In this document: piece after piece, positions 44,343-52,669 of the stretch | Layout: each line of letters starts with the position of its first letter | How positions within the stretch are numbered: position 1 is the stretch's first letter | From: an uncultured Lachnospiraceae bacterium | GTDB lineage: Bacteria; Bacillota; Clostridia; Lachnospirales; Lachnospiraceae | Assembly (NCBI GenBank): GCA_902779575.1 | Contig: CACZBW010000004.1 | Location: forward strand, 248,001-312,000 | Direction of reading: 5' to 3' | Length of the DNA: 64,000 nt | Program-made: the position numbers and the translations under genes | The notes under the pieces: model-generated | The model's input: only the letters and a program-made list of their open reading frames with translations | Told to the model about the DNA's origin: nothing | The model's database searches: none

Positions 44343-45121
44343 ATGGGAAAAATAAAGGAACTGGAGGAAAAGTATCATCGGCTCTGTGAGATTCTGGAAA
44401 ACTGCGGATCTCTGGCAGTAGCGGGGAGAAAGTGCTGGCGCTTACCGCGGCAGGGCCCTGGTTTCCGCAGAGGGAAAGTGCTGAGGCAGAGGAATTCTGT
44501 CTGAAGAGAGGAATACGCCGGAAAACACTGGCGATTACGATTCCGGATATCCCCGGCTTTGCGGAAAATCCCGCAGACCGCTGCTACATCTGCAAAAAGG
44601 CGCTTTTTACGAGGCTCATCGGGGAATCCCGCTCGGAAGGCTTCGATGTCCTTGCAGAGGGTTCCAATATGGATGATCTGGGAGATTACAGACCCGGCAT
44701 GAAGGCGATCGTCGAACTGCAGGTGAGATCCCCGCTCAGGGAGGCAGGGCTGTATAAGGAGGATATCCGCGCTCTGAGCGCGCAGCTCGGACTTGAGACA
44801 GCCTCAAAGCCATCCTATGCCTGTCTGGCTTCCCGATTCCCCTATGGTGACAGAATTACTGAGGAGAGCCTGAAGATGGTGGAAGAGGGAGAAGAACTGC
44901 TGATCCGGCTCGGCTTCCGGCAGATGCGGGTCCGCATTCATGGGAAGCTTGCAAGGATCGAACTGCCTCAGTCGGATCTGGCAGCCGCTCTGGAGGAAGA
45001 AACGCGGAAGGCGATCGTGAAGGGACTGAAGGAAGCGGGATTTACTTATGTTTCACTGGATCTTGCGGGTTACCGGACCGGGAGCATGAATGAAACCCTT
45101 GCCGCCGGGGCCCTCTCATAA
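44343..45121 (+). pseudogene. larE: Broken larE (sacrificial sulfur transferase, nickel-pincer cofactor synthesis)
   Basis: The C-terminal 230 residues (GTG 44432 frame) are clearly LarE: FAENPADRCYICKKALF, LAEGSNMDDLGDYRPGM, SPLREAGLYKEDIRAL and KPSYACLASRFPYG. The N-terminal part sits in another frame: ATG 44343 gives MGKIKELEEKYHRLCEILEN...GSLAVA. At about 44421 the expected FSGGVDSTFLL PP-loop is missing and the frame shifts. The join matches loss of about 18 codons plus one base within a G-run. Without the PP-loop, ATP binding is impossible, so this is a pseudogene unless the assembly is wrong. GGAAAGG precedes the original ATG. Confidence 0.82.
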
Positions 45122-45152
45122 GAATGACGGGCCGTTCGGGCCAGAGTCAGCT

Positions 45153-45224
45153 GACAGAAACAATGGACCGCCCGGAAACGGGATCCGCCGACAGAAACAA
45201 TAGATCGCCCGGGAACGGGATCTC
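45153..45224. repeat. 37-bp direct repeat, two copies
   Basis: GACAGAAACAAT(G/A)GA(C/T)CGCCCGG(A/G)AACGGGATC occurs at 45153 and 45190. It lies just upstream of the symporter promoter. Confidence 0.8.
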
Positions 45225-45239
45225 TGGCAGAACTTTTTA

Positions 45240-45268
45240 TTGTCGAAACGGATGGAGCGTGCTATAAT
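45240..45268 (+). promoter_or_regulatory. Promoter of the symporter gene
   Basis: TTGTCG (45240-45245), 17-base spacer, TATAAT (45263-45268) preceded by TGC. About 135 bases of leader follow. Confidence 0.7.
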
Positions 45269-45404
45269 TCTGCGTATGGTTTAACGCATCATCGCAATAA
45301 AGCATTAAACGGATAAAATTTGGGAGTACAGAATCCCGGATCCGGCTTCCGGATATGCGCTGAACGATTCGGAACAGTTGGTTTTCACAGGAAAGAAGGT
45401 TTTT

Positions 45405-46961
45405 ATGGGTGTTTCACAATTTGGTATCATTGTCGCTATGGTTGCCTATCTTCTTGCGATGCTGGCCATTGGCTTCAAATCAGCAAAGAAGAATGAGACG
45501 GTCGGAGATTTTTATCTGGGCGGACGCCATCTCGGCCCCTTTGTGACCGCGATGAGCGCTGAAGCTTCCGACATGAGCAGCTGGCTTCTGATGGGGCTGC
45601 CCGGACTGGCTTACCTGTCCGGCCTCGCGGAACCTGTCTGGACAGCAGTCGGTCTTGCTGTGGGCACTTATATCAACTGGCTGGTCGTAGCAAAGCGCCT
45701 CAGAAGATATTCGGTTGTGGCAAATAATGCGTATACAGTTCCGGAGTTTTTCTCGAACCGTTTCCGTGATCCGGGTAATATTCTTACCCTGATCGCCGCC
45801 CTTGTGATTGTAATCTTTTTCATTCCCTATACAGCTTCCGGCTTTTCCGCAATCGGAAAACTGTTTTCGACCCTGTTCAATGTGCCCTATCATATGGCCA
45901 TGATCGTAGGAGCGGTGGTCGTCATCGGATATACCCTGACCGGCGGATTCCTCGCGGTCAGTATGACGGACCTGATTCAGAGTATCATCATGAGTATTGC
46001 GCTTGTGATTGTCCTCTTATTCGGAATCAACCAGGCCGGCGGCTGGGCTGCCGTGGTCAGCAACGCGCAGTCCCTTGCAGGACATGTGTCCCTGTCCCTG
46101 AGCCATGTACCGGATTCCGCTGATTTCTGGGCAGCGGGCAGCACGACGCCTTACGGATTCCTGACGGTTGTTTCAACTCTGGCCTGGGGCCTTGGTTACT
46201 TCGGAATGCCGCATATCCTGCTTCGCTTCATGGCGATCGAGGATGAGAAAAAGCTGACTCTTTCAAGGAGAATCGCCAGTATCTGGGTTGTGATCGCCAT
46301 GGGCGCAGCGATCCTGATCGGTATGGTCGGCCTTGGCATGAGCCGGACCGGTTCTGTCGGACTGCTTGAAAATGCCAGTGTTTCCGAAACGATCATCGTA
46401 GAGATCGCGCACCGGCTGAGTACCTTCGGCTTCTTCCCGGCTCTTCTGGCCGGCCTGATCCTGTCCGGTATCATGGCTTCCACCATGTCCACCGCGGACT
46501 CTCAGCTGCTTGCGGCATCTTCATCAGTCTCGAAGGATATTCTGACAAGCTTTTTCCATGTTGATCTTCCGGAGAAAAAGCTGATGAACGTCGCCAGGGC
46601 TTCCCTTTTTGTGATTGCGGTCATCGGCGTGATTCTTGCCTGGAATCCGAACAGCTCCGTCTTCCGGATTGTCTCCTTCGCCTGGGCCGGCTTCGGCGGT
46701 GCCTTCGGACCGACCATGCTCTTTGCGCTTTTCTGGAGAAGGACAAACTGGCAGGGAGCTCTTGCAGGTATGGTTACCGGCGGAGCGATGGTTTTCATCT
46801 GGAAATTTGTCGTCCGTCCGATGGGCGGGATCCTGAATATCTATGAACTGCTTCCGGCATTCATCCTGGCAAGTATTGCGATTGTGCTGGTTTCCCTGAT
46901 CACACCGGCACCTGAAAAAGCGGTGACGGATGATTTTGACAAAGTTGCTTCCATGAGATAA
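45405..46961 (+). CDS. putP: Sodium/solute symporter, PutP (proline) type
   Basis: A 518-residue SSS-family transporter with about 13 membrane helices. NETVGDFYLGGRHLGPFVTAMSAEASDMSSWLLMGLPG carries the Na+-binding and PutP-type signature in helices 1-2; GGFLAVSMTDLIQS and SGIMASTMSTADSQLLAASS in later helices are also characteristic. It probably takes up proline with Na+, which would use the sodium gradient made by the decarboxylase operon; the substrate is by family resemblance. ATG 45405 follows AGGAAAGAAGG. Confidence 0.88.
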   Translation: MGVSQFGIIVAMVAYLLAMLAIGFKSAKKNETVGDFYLGGRHLGPFVTAMSAEASDMSSWLLMGLPGLAYLSGLAEPVWTAVGLAVGTYINWLVVAKRLRRYSVVANNAYTVPEFFSNRFRDPGNILTLIAALVIVIFFIPYTASGFSAIGKLFSTLFNVPYHMAMIVGAVVVIGYTLTGGFLAVSMTDLIQSIIMSIALVIVLLFGINQAGGWAAVVSNAQSLAGHVSLSLSHVPDSADFWAAGSTTPYGFLTVVSTLAWGLGYFGMPHILLRFMAIEDEKKLTLSRRIASIWVVIAMGAAILIGMVGLGMSRTGSVGLLENASVSETIIVEIAHRLSTFGFFPALLAGLILSGIMASTMSTADSQLLAASSSVSKDILTSFFHVDLPEKKLMNVARASLFVIAVIGVILAWNPNSSVFRIVSFAWAGFGGAFGPTMLFALFWRRTNWQGALAGMVTGGAMVFIWKFVVRPMGGILNIYELLPAFILASIAIVLVSLITPAPEKAVTDDFDKVASMR

Positions 46962-46990
46962 GAAAGACAGAATCCGCAGGATCTCTTCAG

Positions 46991-47012
46991 TTATTCTTAA
47001 CTTATTCTTCAC
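46991..47012 (+). promoter_or_regulatory. 11-bp direct repeat, possible response-regulator box
   Basis: TTATTCTTAAC and TTATTCTTCAC lie head to tail with an 11-base period, the geometry of OmpR/PhoB-family binding sites (TTAAC-type half sites). It is about 60 bases before the secreted protein gene. Recognition is tentative. Confidence 0.35.
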
Positions 47013-47073
47013 AGACAGGAGCCGCCTTATGTGCTAGACTTCCGGTATCTGTAAAGAAGGAGGAGAATCACGG

Positions 47074-48222
47074 ATGAAATTCAGAAATAGAAACCTGCTT
47101 AAGGCAGGATTATCCGCGGCGCTGCTTTCCGCCTGTATACTGACGGCGGGAAGCGTACACGCGGCTTCGGTTCAGGAAGTGACGGCCGCTTCGGAGAAGG
47201 CGTTTTCAGGGCTGACACGGGGAAGCTTTCAGGCAAACGGGGAGCTTTCCGCCGGATTCGCTGCAGGAGAACAGCAGACAGTTGCCGGAGTCAGCACCGG
47301 AACGGAACTGCAGGCTGCTTATTCACTGGATCCGCTTATGCTTGAGCTTTCCGGTAAAGGAAAAGCCGGCATTCTGGGCGCCCGGTTTGACGCGGATCTG
47401 CATCTGTATCTGTCAGAGAATGAAGACGGCAGCGGCGGCGTTTACCTTTGCTTTAGCCTGCCGGATCCTGCAGCCGGATTAACCGGTATGCTGAGTCCCG
47501 AATCCGATACGGAAGCGGAGCAGGCTCCGGAAGCGAAGACGGAGGGAGAAGGCTTCGCGGAAGCAAAAAAGAACTGGACTTATGTGCAGATTCCCGCTGA
47601 ACAGATGGAAGCGGTCCGCACGGCGATCGGTCAGATGCAGTCCGGAGAGGAGACGCTTCTTCCCGCAGTTTCGAATCTGCTTGAGGGAGCATCCAGCCTT
47701 TCCGATGAGATGGTTGCGATAGACGGGAAGACCTGCTATGAGATCTCAGTCTTTCCGGGAGCGGCCCAGCTGGAAGAGATCGCGGCCATGGTTCAGGAAA
47801 AACTGTTTCCGAACCAGGCGCTGAACAATTTCCAGAAAAAGCTGATCATGGATATCTGCAGCATTCTGAAGCTGTCCTGCGTGATCGATATTGACTCATC
47901 GAGCTGTCTGCCGGTACGGCTGTCCCTTGACGCTGCCGGCACGGATTTCAGCAGTCTGGCAGAGTACCTGGCAAAGATTCTGACCGGCGGCCGGCTCCGT
48001 CCGGATCCCGGCACAGGAGAGGACTCCGGGAGCAGTATGTTTTTCCAGCTTGCGAAGGGAATTTCAGCCTTTAAACTGGAAGTCCTGTTCGACTACGGAG
48101 AGGATGTATCGATTGCAGTACCGGAAGAGGCGCTTGCAGCCAGGGAAGCTTACCTGGAGAACACGGCGCAGTCCGGACCTCCTGTGATGTCAGCCGGGTT
48201 CGGAATCGGTCCGGAAGGCTGA
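47074..48222 (+). CDS. Exported protein of unknown function, possibly a lipoprotein
   Basis: A 382-residue protein with an export signal (RNLLKAGLSAALLSACILTAGSVHA). LLSAC could be a lipobox, or cleavage may occur after VHA. The mature region alternates beta-rich stretches (GSFQANGELSAGF, LMLELSGKGKAGILGARFDADLHLYL) with an acidic insert. The pattern recalls LolA/LppX-fold lipoproteins that clostridia have in many copies, but I cannot assign a family. AAGGAGGAG precedes the ATG. Confidence 0.7.
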   Translation: MKFRNRNLLKAGLSAALLSACILTAGSVHAASVQEVTAASEKAFSGLTRGSFQANGELSAGFAAGEQQTVAGVSTGTELQAAYSLDPLMLELSGKGKAGILGARFDADLHLYLSENEDGSGGVYLCFSLPDPAAGLTGMLSPESDTEAEQAPEAKTEGEGFAEAKKNWTYVQIPAEQMEAVRTAIGQMQSGEETLLPAVSNLLEGASSLSDEMVAIDGKTCYEISVFPGAAQLEEIAAMVQEKLFPNQALNNFQKKLIMDICSILKLSCVIDIDSSSCLPVRLSLDAAGTDFSSLAEYLAKILTGGRLRPDPGTGEDSGSSMFFQLAKGISAFKLEVLFDYGEDVSIAVPEEALAAREAYLENTAQSGPPVMSAGFGIGPEG

Positions 48223-48267
48223 CCGAATAATGTCAGGATCCCGGAATCCTGCGCGATAAAGAATAAA

Positions 48268-48345
48268 ACAGCCATGGGAGCAGAGTGTCTGCAGCCTCGG
48301 ACAAGAGGTATGCGGAACCCTGCTCCCATGGCTGTTATTCGTTAT
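48268..48345. terminator. Long inverted repeat after the exported protein gene
   Basis: Sixteen-base perfect arms ACAGCCATGGGAGCAG and CTGCTCCCATGGCTGT enclose 36 bases and are followed by TATTCGTTATTATTC. The flanks pair further (GAATAAA with TTATTC). It is probably a terminator, with an unusually long loop. With the opp promoter it accounts for the 341-base gap. Confidence 0.6.
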
Positions 48346-48402
48346 TATTCACGGCGCTCCACACATCGGCCGTGAAAATAACTTTTTTATCACTTTATTG
48401 CG

Positions 48403-48431
48403 TTGACTTGTTTATTCGGTAAAGATATAAT
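48403..48431 (+). promoter_or_regulatory. opp operon promoter
   Basis: TTGACT (48403-48408), 17-base spacer, TATAAT (48426-48431), about 130 bases before oppB. Confidence 0.78.
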
Positions 48432-48563
48432 ACCTTTTATGTTGTTCTGCCGGAAAATCACCGCCATGTGCCGAAAAAATGGGCATAACGGCGAGGGGTG
48501 AAAGAAAGACAGGAGATCCATATCCTTTTTCCGGAGAAATATAAAGGAGGAGAAGCATAGAGT

Positions 48564-49475
48564 ATGGCGAAGTATGTATTCAAGCGAGTGATCCTTGCCA
48601 TCGTCACGATCTTCATCGTATGCGCGATTACCTTTTTTACGATGAACGCGATCCCGGGCGGACCATTCAATGGTGAGAAGGCGACTTCCCCGCAGGTTAG
48701 GGAGACGCTGGAGAAGCGTTTTAATCTTGACAAACCGGTCGGGGAGCAGTTTGTGATTTATATGAAGAATCTTCTGCACGGAGATTTCGGCATCTCCGCG
48801 AAGACCGGACGCGATATCGGAGTGACGATCTCTTCCAAGTTCGCTGTATCCGCGAAACTTGGCATCTTTGCCGTCATCGTTGCCCTGATTCTGGGCGTAT
48901 TTTTCGGAAGCATCGCGGCTCTGATGAGGAACCGGTGGCCGGACCGCCTGATCATTTTCATGTCGACCCTGTTTACATCTCTGCCCAGTTTCGTTCTGGC
49001 GACCTTTCTCCTGGTCGTCTTCTCGGTCAGGCTCGGCTGGGTGAAAGCCTGGAGCCCGACCCACCAGAGCCTGGTCCTGCCGGTTCTGTCCCTTGCGGCT
49101 TATCCGGCGGCTTATATTACCCGTCTGACCAAGACGAGCATGCTGGACGTCCTGGGGCAGGATTACGTAAGGACTGCCCGGGCAAAGGGCGTCGCCCAGG
49201 TAAAGGTGCTTTTTGTTCATACGCTGCGCAATTCCCTGATCCCGGTTGTAACTTATGTGGGGCCGATGATCGCTTCTGTCCTGACTGGATCGCTTGTTGT
49301 TGAGAACATCTTTACAATCGGCGGTCTCGGGGCGGAATTCGTCACCAGCATCACCAACCGTGATTATCCGATGATTATGGGCGTTACGATCTTCCTGGCG
49401 GTATTCATGGTAACCATGAATCTGATCACGGACATTGTCTACAAGCTGATTGATCCGCGGATCAATCTGGACTGA
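48564..49475 (+). CDS. oppB: Oligopeptide ABC transporter permease OppB
   Basis: A 303-residue inner permease with six membrane helices. The N-terminal FKRVILAIVTIFIVCAITFFTMNAIPGGPF and the later DYVRTARAKGVAQVKVLFVHTLRNSLIP (the EAA-type loop that docks on the ATPase) are characteristic of OppB/DppB. AAGGAGGAG precedes the ATG. It opens a tight oppB-oppC-oppD-oppF series. Confidence 0.93.
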   Translation: MAKYVFKRVILAIVTIFIVCAITFFTMNAIPGGPFNGEKATSPQVRETLEKRFNLDKPVGEQFVIYMKNLLHGDFGISAKTGRDIGVTISSKFAVSAKLGIFAVIVALILGVFFGSIAALMRNRWPDRLIIFMSTLFTSLPSFVLATFLLVVFSVRLGWVKAWSPTHQSLVLPVLSLAAYPAAYITRLTKTSMLDVLGQDYVRTARAKGVAQVKVLFVHTLRNSLIPVVTYVGPMIASVLTGSLVVENIFTIGGLGAEFVTSITNRDYPMIMGVTIFLAVFMVTMNLITDIVYKLIDPRINLD

Positions 49476-49488
49476 GAAGGAGGAAAAG

Positions 49489-50571
49489 ATGGCAAACGAA
49501 GCATATGATGTGAATAAAATGCCAGAGAAAAACCCGCTTTCCCTCCAGATCGATCTGAAAAAGTTCGAAAAAGCAACGGAAGACGAGAAGAAACAGGCGG
49601 ATATCATGAGCGAGTCCACCTCCTTCTTCCGGGATGGAATGAAGCGGCTGCGCAGGAATCCTCTGGCTATGATGAGCATTGTGGTTCTGGTGATCATTAT
49701 CGCCATGATCATTGTGGTGCCTTCCGTGGTGCCCTACAGCTATTCCGACATTATCACCGTGAACGGCAAACGCGACAAGACCGCGACCAATATGAGCCCG
49801 TTTACCTATTCAAAGCTGGAGCAGCAGTACATCGACGAAGGCGGGAAGGTTTTCCCCCATATCATGGGAACGGATGAGCTTGGCAGAGATTATTTTGTCA
49901 GAGTCATCTACGGAACCAGGATTTCTCTTGTTGTCGGCGTATTTGCTTCCATGATCGTGCTGGTCATAGGCGTTCTGTACGGGTCGGTTGCCGGCTATTT
50001 CGGCGGCAAGGTTGACCTGATCATGATGCGGATCGTCGACGTGATCTATTCGCTGCCCGACCTGTTAATGATTATCCTTCTCTCGGTCGTCCTGAACGAG
50101 GTCATCAATGTGTCCGGCAACAGCCTGCTGGGACGGCTCGGGACGAATATGATTTCTCTGTTCCTGGTCTTCGGACTGCTGTACTGGGTCGGAATGGCGA
50201 GGCTTGTCCGCGGCCAGATCCTGACCATCAAGCAGAACGAGTATGTGCTCGCGGCGAGGGTTTCAGGGGCCGGCAGCGGCAGGATCATCCGCAGGCATAT
50301 CCTTCCCAACTGCATCAGCGTCATTATTATTTCGGCGGCGCTGCAGATTCCGTCCGCCATTTTCACGGAATCCTTCCTGAGCTTCATCAGTCTGGGCGTA
50401 AAGGCTCCCATGCCGTCCCTGGGTTCGCTGGCCAACGCGGCGCGTTCGGGAGTGACGACATATACCTATAAGCTGATCTTCCCGGCTGTCATGATCGCCC
50501 TGATCACACTGGCCTTCAACCTGCTGGGAGACGGCCTGCGCGACGCATTTGACCCGAAACTGAGGAGGTAA
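49489..50571 (+). CDS. oppC: Oligopeptide ABC transporter permease OppC
   Basis: About 360 residues. A hydrophilic N-terminal tail of some 60 residues precedes FFRDGMKRLRRNPLAMMSIVVLV, the usual OppC start. MGTDELGRDYFVRVIYGTRISL and the EAA loop ILTIKQNEYVLAARVSGAGSGRIIRRHILPN follow. ATG 49489 is after GAAGGAGGAAAAG. OppC pairs with OppB to form the membrane channel. Confidence 0.93.
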   Translation: MANEAYDVNKMPEKNPLSLQIDLKKFEKATEDEKKQADIMSESTSFFRDGMKRLRRNPLAMMSIVVLVIIIAMIIVVPSVVPYSYSDIITVNGKRDKTATNMSPFTYSKLEQQYIDEGGKVFPHIMGTDELGRDYFVRVIYGTRISLVVGVFASMIVLVIGVLYGSVAGYFGGKVDLIMMRIVDVIYSLPDLLMIILLSVVLNEVINVSGNSLLGRLGTNMISLFLVFGLLYWVGMARLVRGQILTIKQNEYVLAARVSGAGSGRIIRRHILPNCISVIIISAALQIPSAIFTESFLSFISLGVKAPMPSLGSLANAARSGVTTYTYKLIFPAVMIALITLAFNLLGDGLRDAFDPKLRR

Positions 50572-50577
50572 AACGCT

Positions 50578-51582
50578 ATGGCAGAAAACATCTTATCTGT
50601 ACAGGACCTCCACACCTCGTTTCATACGGACAACGGGGAAGTTATGGCGGTCAACGGAGTGAACTTTAATCTTGCCGCCGGAAAGATCCTGGGGATTGTC
50701 GGGGAATCCGGTTCGGGCAAGTCGGTAACCGCGTATTCGATCATGCAGATCCTGGAGAAAAACGGGGCCATCAAGTCCGGAAAGATCCTTTACAAGGGGG
50801 AGGACATCACAAAGTGGCCGGAACAGAAGATGCGGGATTTCCGCGGCAAATGCTGCTCGATCATTTTCCAGGACCCGATGACCAGCCTGAACCCGGTCTT
50901 CACGGTCGGCTTCCAGCTGGAGGAGGCGATCCGGCTGCATACGGAGCGGCGCGGGAAAGAAGCGGAACGCCGGGCAATCGAAATGCTTGAGCTGGTCGGG
51001 GTAAATGAACCCGAAAAGCGCATTCGTCAGTATCCCTATGAGCTGTCAGGAGGCATGCGTCAGCGCGTCATGATCGCGATGGCCCTTGCCTGCGAGCCGG
51101 ATATACTGATCGCGGATGAACCCACGACCGCGCTTGACGTTACGATCCAGGCACAGATTCTGGAGCTGATGCAGAGCCTTCAGAAGAAGCTCGGCATGGC
51201 GATTATCATGGTCACGCACGATCTCGGCGTGATCGCGCAGATGGCGGACGAGATCATCGTCATGTACGGCGGACGCGTCTGCGAGAGAGGAACTGCGGAG
51301 GATATCTTCTATCATCCGTGCCATGAATATACAAAGGGCCTGCTCCGCTCGATCCCGAATGTAGACCGGATCGGGCAGAAGCTCGAGCCGATTTCGGGAA
51401 CACCCATCAACCTTCTGAATATGCCCAAAGGCTGTGCCTTCTGCCCCAGGTGCGACGCCGCCATGAAGATCTGCCTGGAAGAGCAGCCGCCTGAAGTCAG
51501 AACCATGGACGGCCATCTGGTATCCTGCTGGGCGCATATCAGGGAAGAAATCGACGCCGGCCTGATTACGGTTCAGGGTTGA
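50578..51582 (+). CDS. oppD: Oligopeptide ABC transporter ATPase OppD
   Basis: A 334-residue ATPase. Walker A GESGSGKS (about 40-47), the [15 protein letters not shown] signature and Walker [10 protein letters not shown] are intact. The C-terminal Cys-containing extension ([15 protein letters not shown]) typical of Opp/Dpp ATPases, often binding an Fe-S cluster, is present. It starts six bases after oppC. Confidence 0.95.
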   Translation: MAENILSVQDLHTSFHTDNGEVMAVNGVNFNLAAGKILGIVGESGSGKSVTAYSIMQILEKNGAIKSGKILYKGEDITKWPEQKMRDFRGKCCSIIFQDPMTSLNPVFTVGFQLEEAIRLHTERRGKEAERRAIEMLELVGVNEPEKRIRQYPYELSGGMRQRVMIAMALACEPDILIADEPTTALDVTIQAQILELMQSLQKKLGMAIIMVTHDLGVIAQMADEIIVMYGGRVCERGTAEDIFYHPCHEYTKGLLRSIPNVDRIGQKLEPISGTPINLLNMPKGCAFCPRCDAAMKICLEEQPPEVRTMDGHLVSCWAHIREEIDAGLITVQG

Positions 51583-51599
51583 GACGGGAGGACACAAAT

Positions 51600-52580
51600 A
51601 TGGATAAAAATTATGTGCCGGACAAGGAGAACCTTGTCGAGGTAAATGATCTGAAAATGTACTTCCCGGTCAAGACAGGACTGTTTACCAGAACGCCGCT
51701 CAAGGCGGTGGACGGGGTCTCCTTCGCAATTAAGCCCGGGGAAACACTTGGCCTGGTCGGGGAATCCGGCTGCGGGAAGACTACGGTAGGGCGCGCTGTT
51801 ATCCGCCTCTACACGCCGACGGACGGTGATCTGTTTTTTGACGGAAAGAGAATAGACAGCCAGTCAATCGGCAGCATGCGGAAAGACATGCAGATGGTCT
51901 TTCAGGATCCCTACTCATCCCTGAATCCCCGCATGACGGTCGAGGACATCATCGGGGAACCCCTGGATGTCCACAAGCTCTATGCAAATGCAAAGGAGAG
52001 AAGAGAGAAGGTCCTGCACCTGATGGAACTGGTCGGACTGAATGCCGAACACGCTACCCGGTATGTGCATGAATTCTCCGGCGGACAGAGGCAGAGAATC
52101 GGAATCGCCAGAGCTCTTGCGACAAATCCGAGATTTATCATCTGCGACGAGGCTGTTTCCGCCCTGGACGTATCCATTCAGGCGCAGGTCATCAATATGT
52201 TCGAGGAACTGCAGGAAAAACTGGGCGTTGCCTATCTGTTCATTGCCCATGACCTGCTGGTGGTCCATCACATCTCGGACAGGATCGCGGTCATGTATCT
52301 GGGCAGGATGGTGGAGACCGCGGACGCGGATGAACTGAATAATAATCCGATGCATCCGTATACCCAGTCCCTGCTTTCCGCGGTCCCCTATCCGGATCCG
52401 GAGATCGCCAAGTCCAGGAAGCGCATTATCCTGGAAGGCGATGTTCCGAGTCCCCTGCATATGCCCAGCGGCTGTGCATTCCGCACCCGCTGCAAATACG
52501 CGACAGAACAGTGCGCGCAGGAGTGTCCGAAGCTGACAGACCGGGGAAACGGGCATCTTGTCGCATGCTGGAATAAATAA
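51600..52580 (+). CDS. oppF: Oligopeptide ABC transporter ATPase OppF
   Basis: About 326 residues. Walker [10 protein letters not shown], signature [16 protein letters not shown] and Walker [15 protein letters not shown] are intact, with the Cys-rich C-terminal tail ([15 protein letters not shown]). ATG 51600 follows GGGAGGACAC; the frame is open 21 bases further up. It forms the heterodimeric motor with OppD. Confidence 0.95.
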   Translation: MDKNYVPDKENLVEVNDLKMYFPVKTGLFTRTPLKAVDGVSFAIKPGETLGLVGESGCGKTTVGRAVIRLYTPTDGDLFFDGKRIDSQSIGSMRKDMQMVFQDPYSSLNPRMTVEDIIGEPLDVHKLYANAKERREKVLHLMELVGLNAEHATRYVHEFSGGQRQRIGIARALATNPRFIICDEAVSALDVSIQAQVINMFEELQEKLGVAYLFIAHDLLVVHHISDRIAVMYLGRMVETADADELNNNPMHPYTQSLLSAVPYPDPEIAKSRKRIILEGDVPSPLHMPSGCAFRTRCKYATEQCAQECPKLTDRGNGHLVACWNK

Positions 52581-52590
52581 AACAGAGATA

Positions 52591-52619
52591 TTGCACAAAT
52601 TCACTGATCTGATTATAAT
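52591..52619 (+). promoter_or_regulatory. Separate promoter of oppA
   Basis: TTGCAC (52591-52596), 17-base spacer, TATAAT (52614-52619). It would allow higher expression of the binding protein than of the membrane parts. Confidence 0.72.
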
Positions 52620-52669
52620 GGATAACAGTGGTTTTTAGTCACTATTTAACTTTTAGGGAGGATTGGATT

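Noticed and set aside
44432-45121. Functional short LarE starting at GTG 44432
   Set aside because: It would lack the PP-loop required for ATP binding, has no ribosome binding site, and the missing N-terminal part lies just upstream in another frame.
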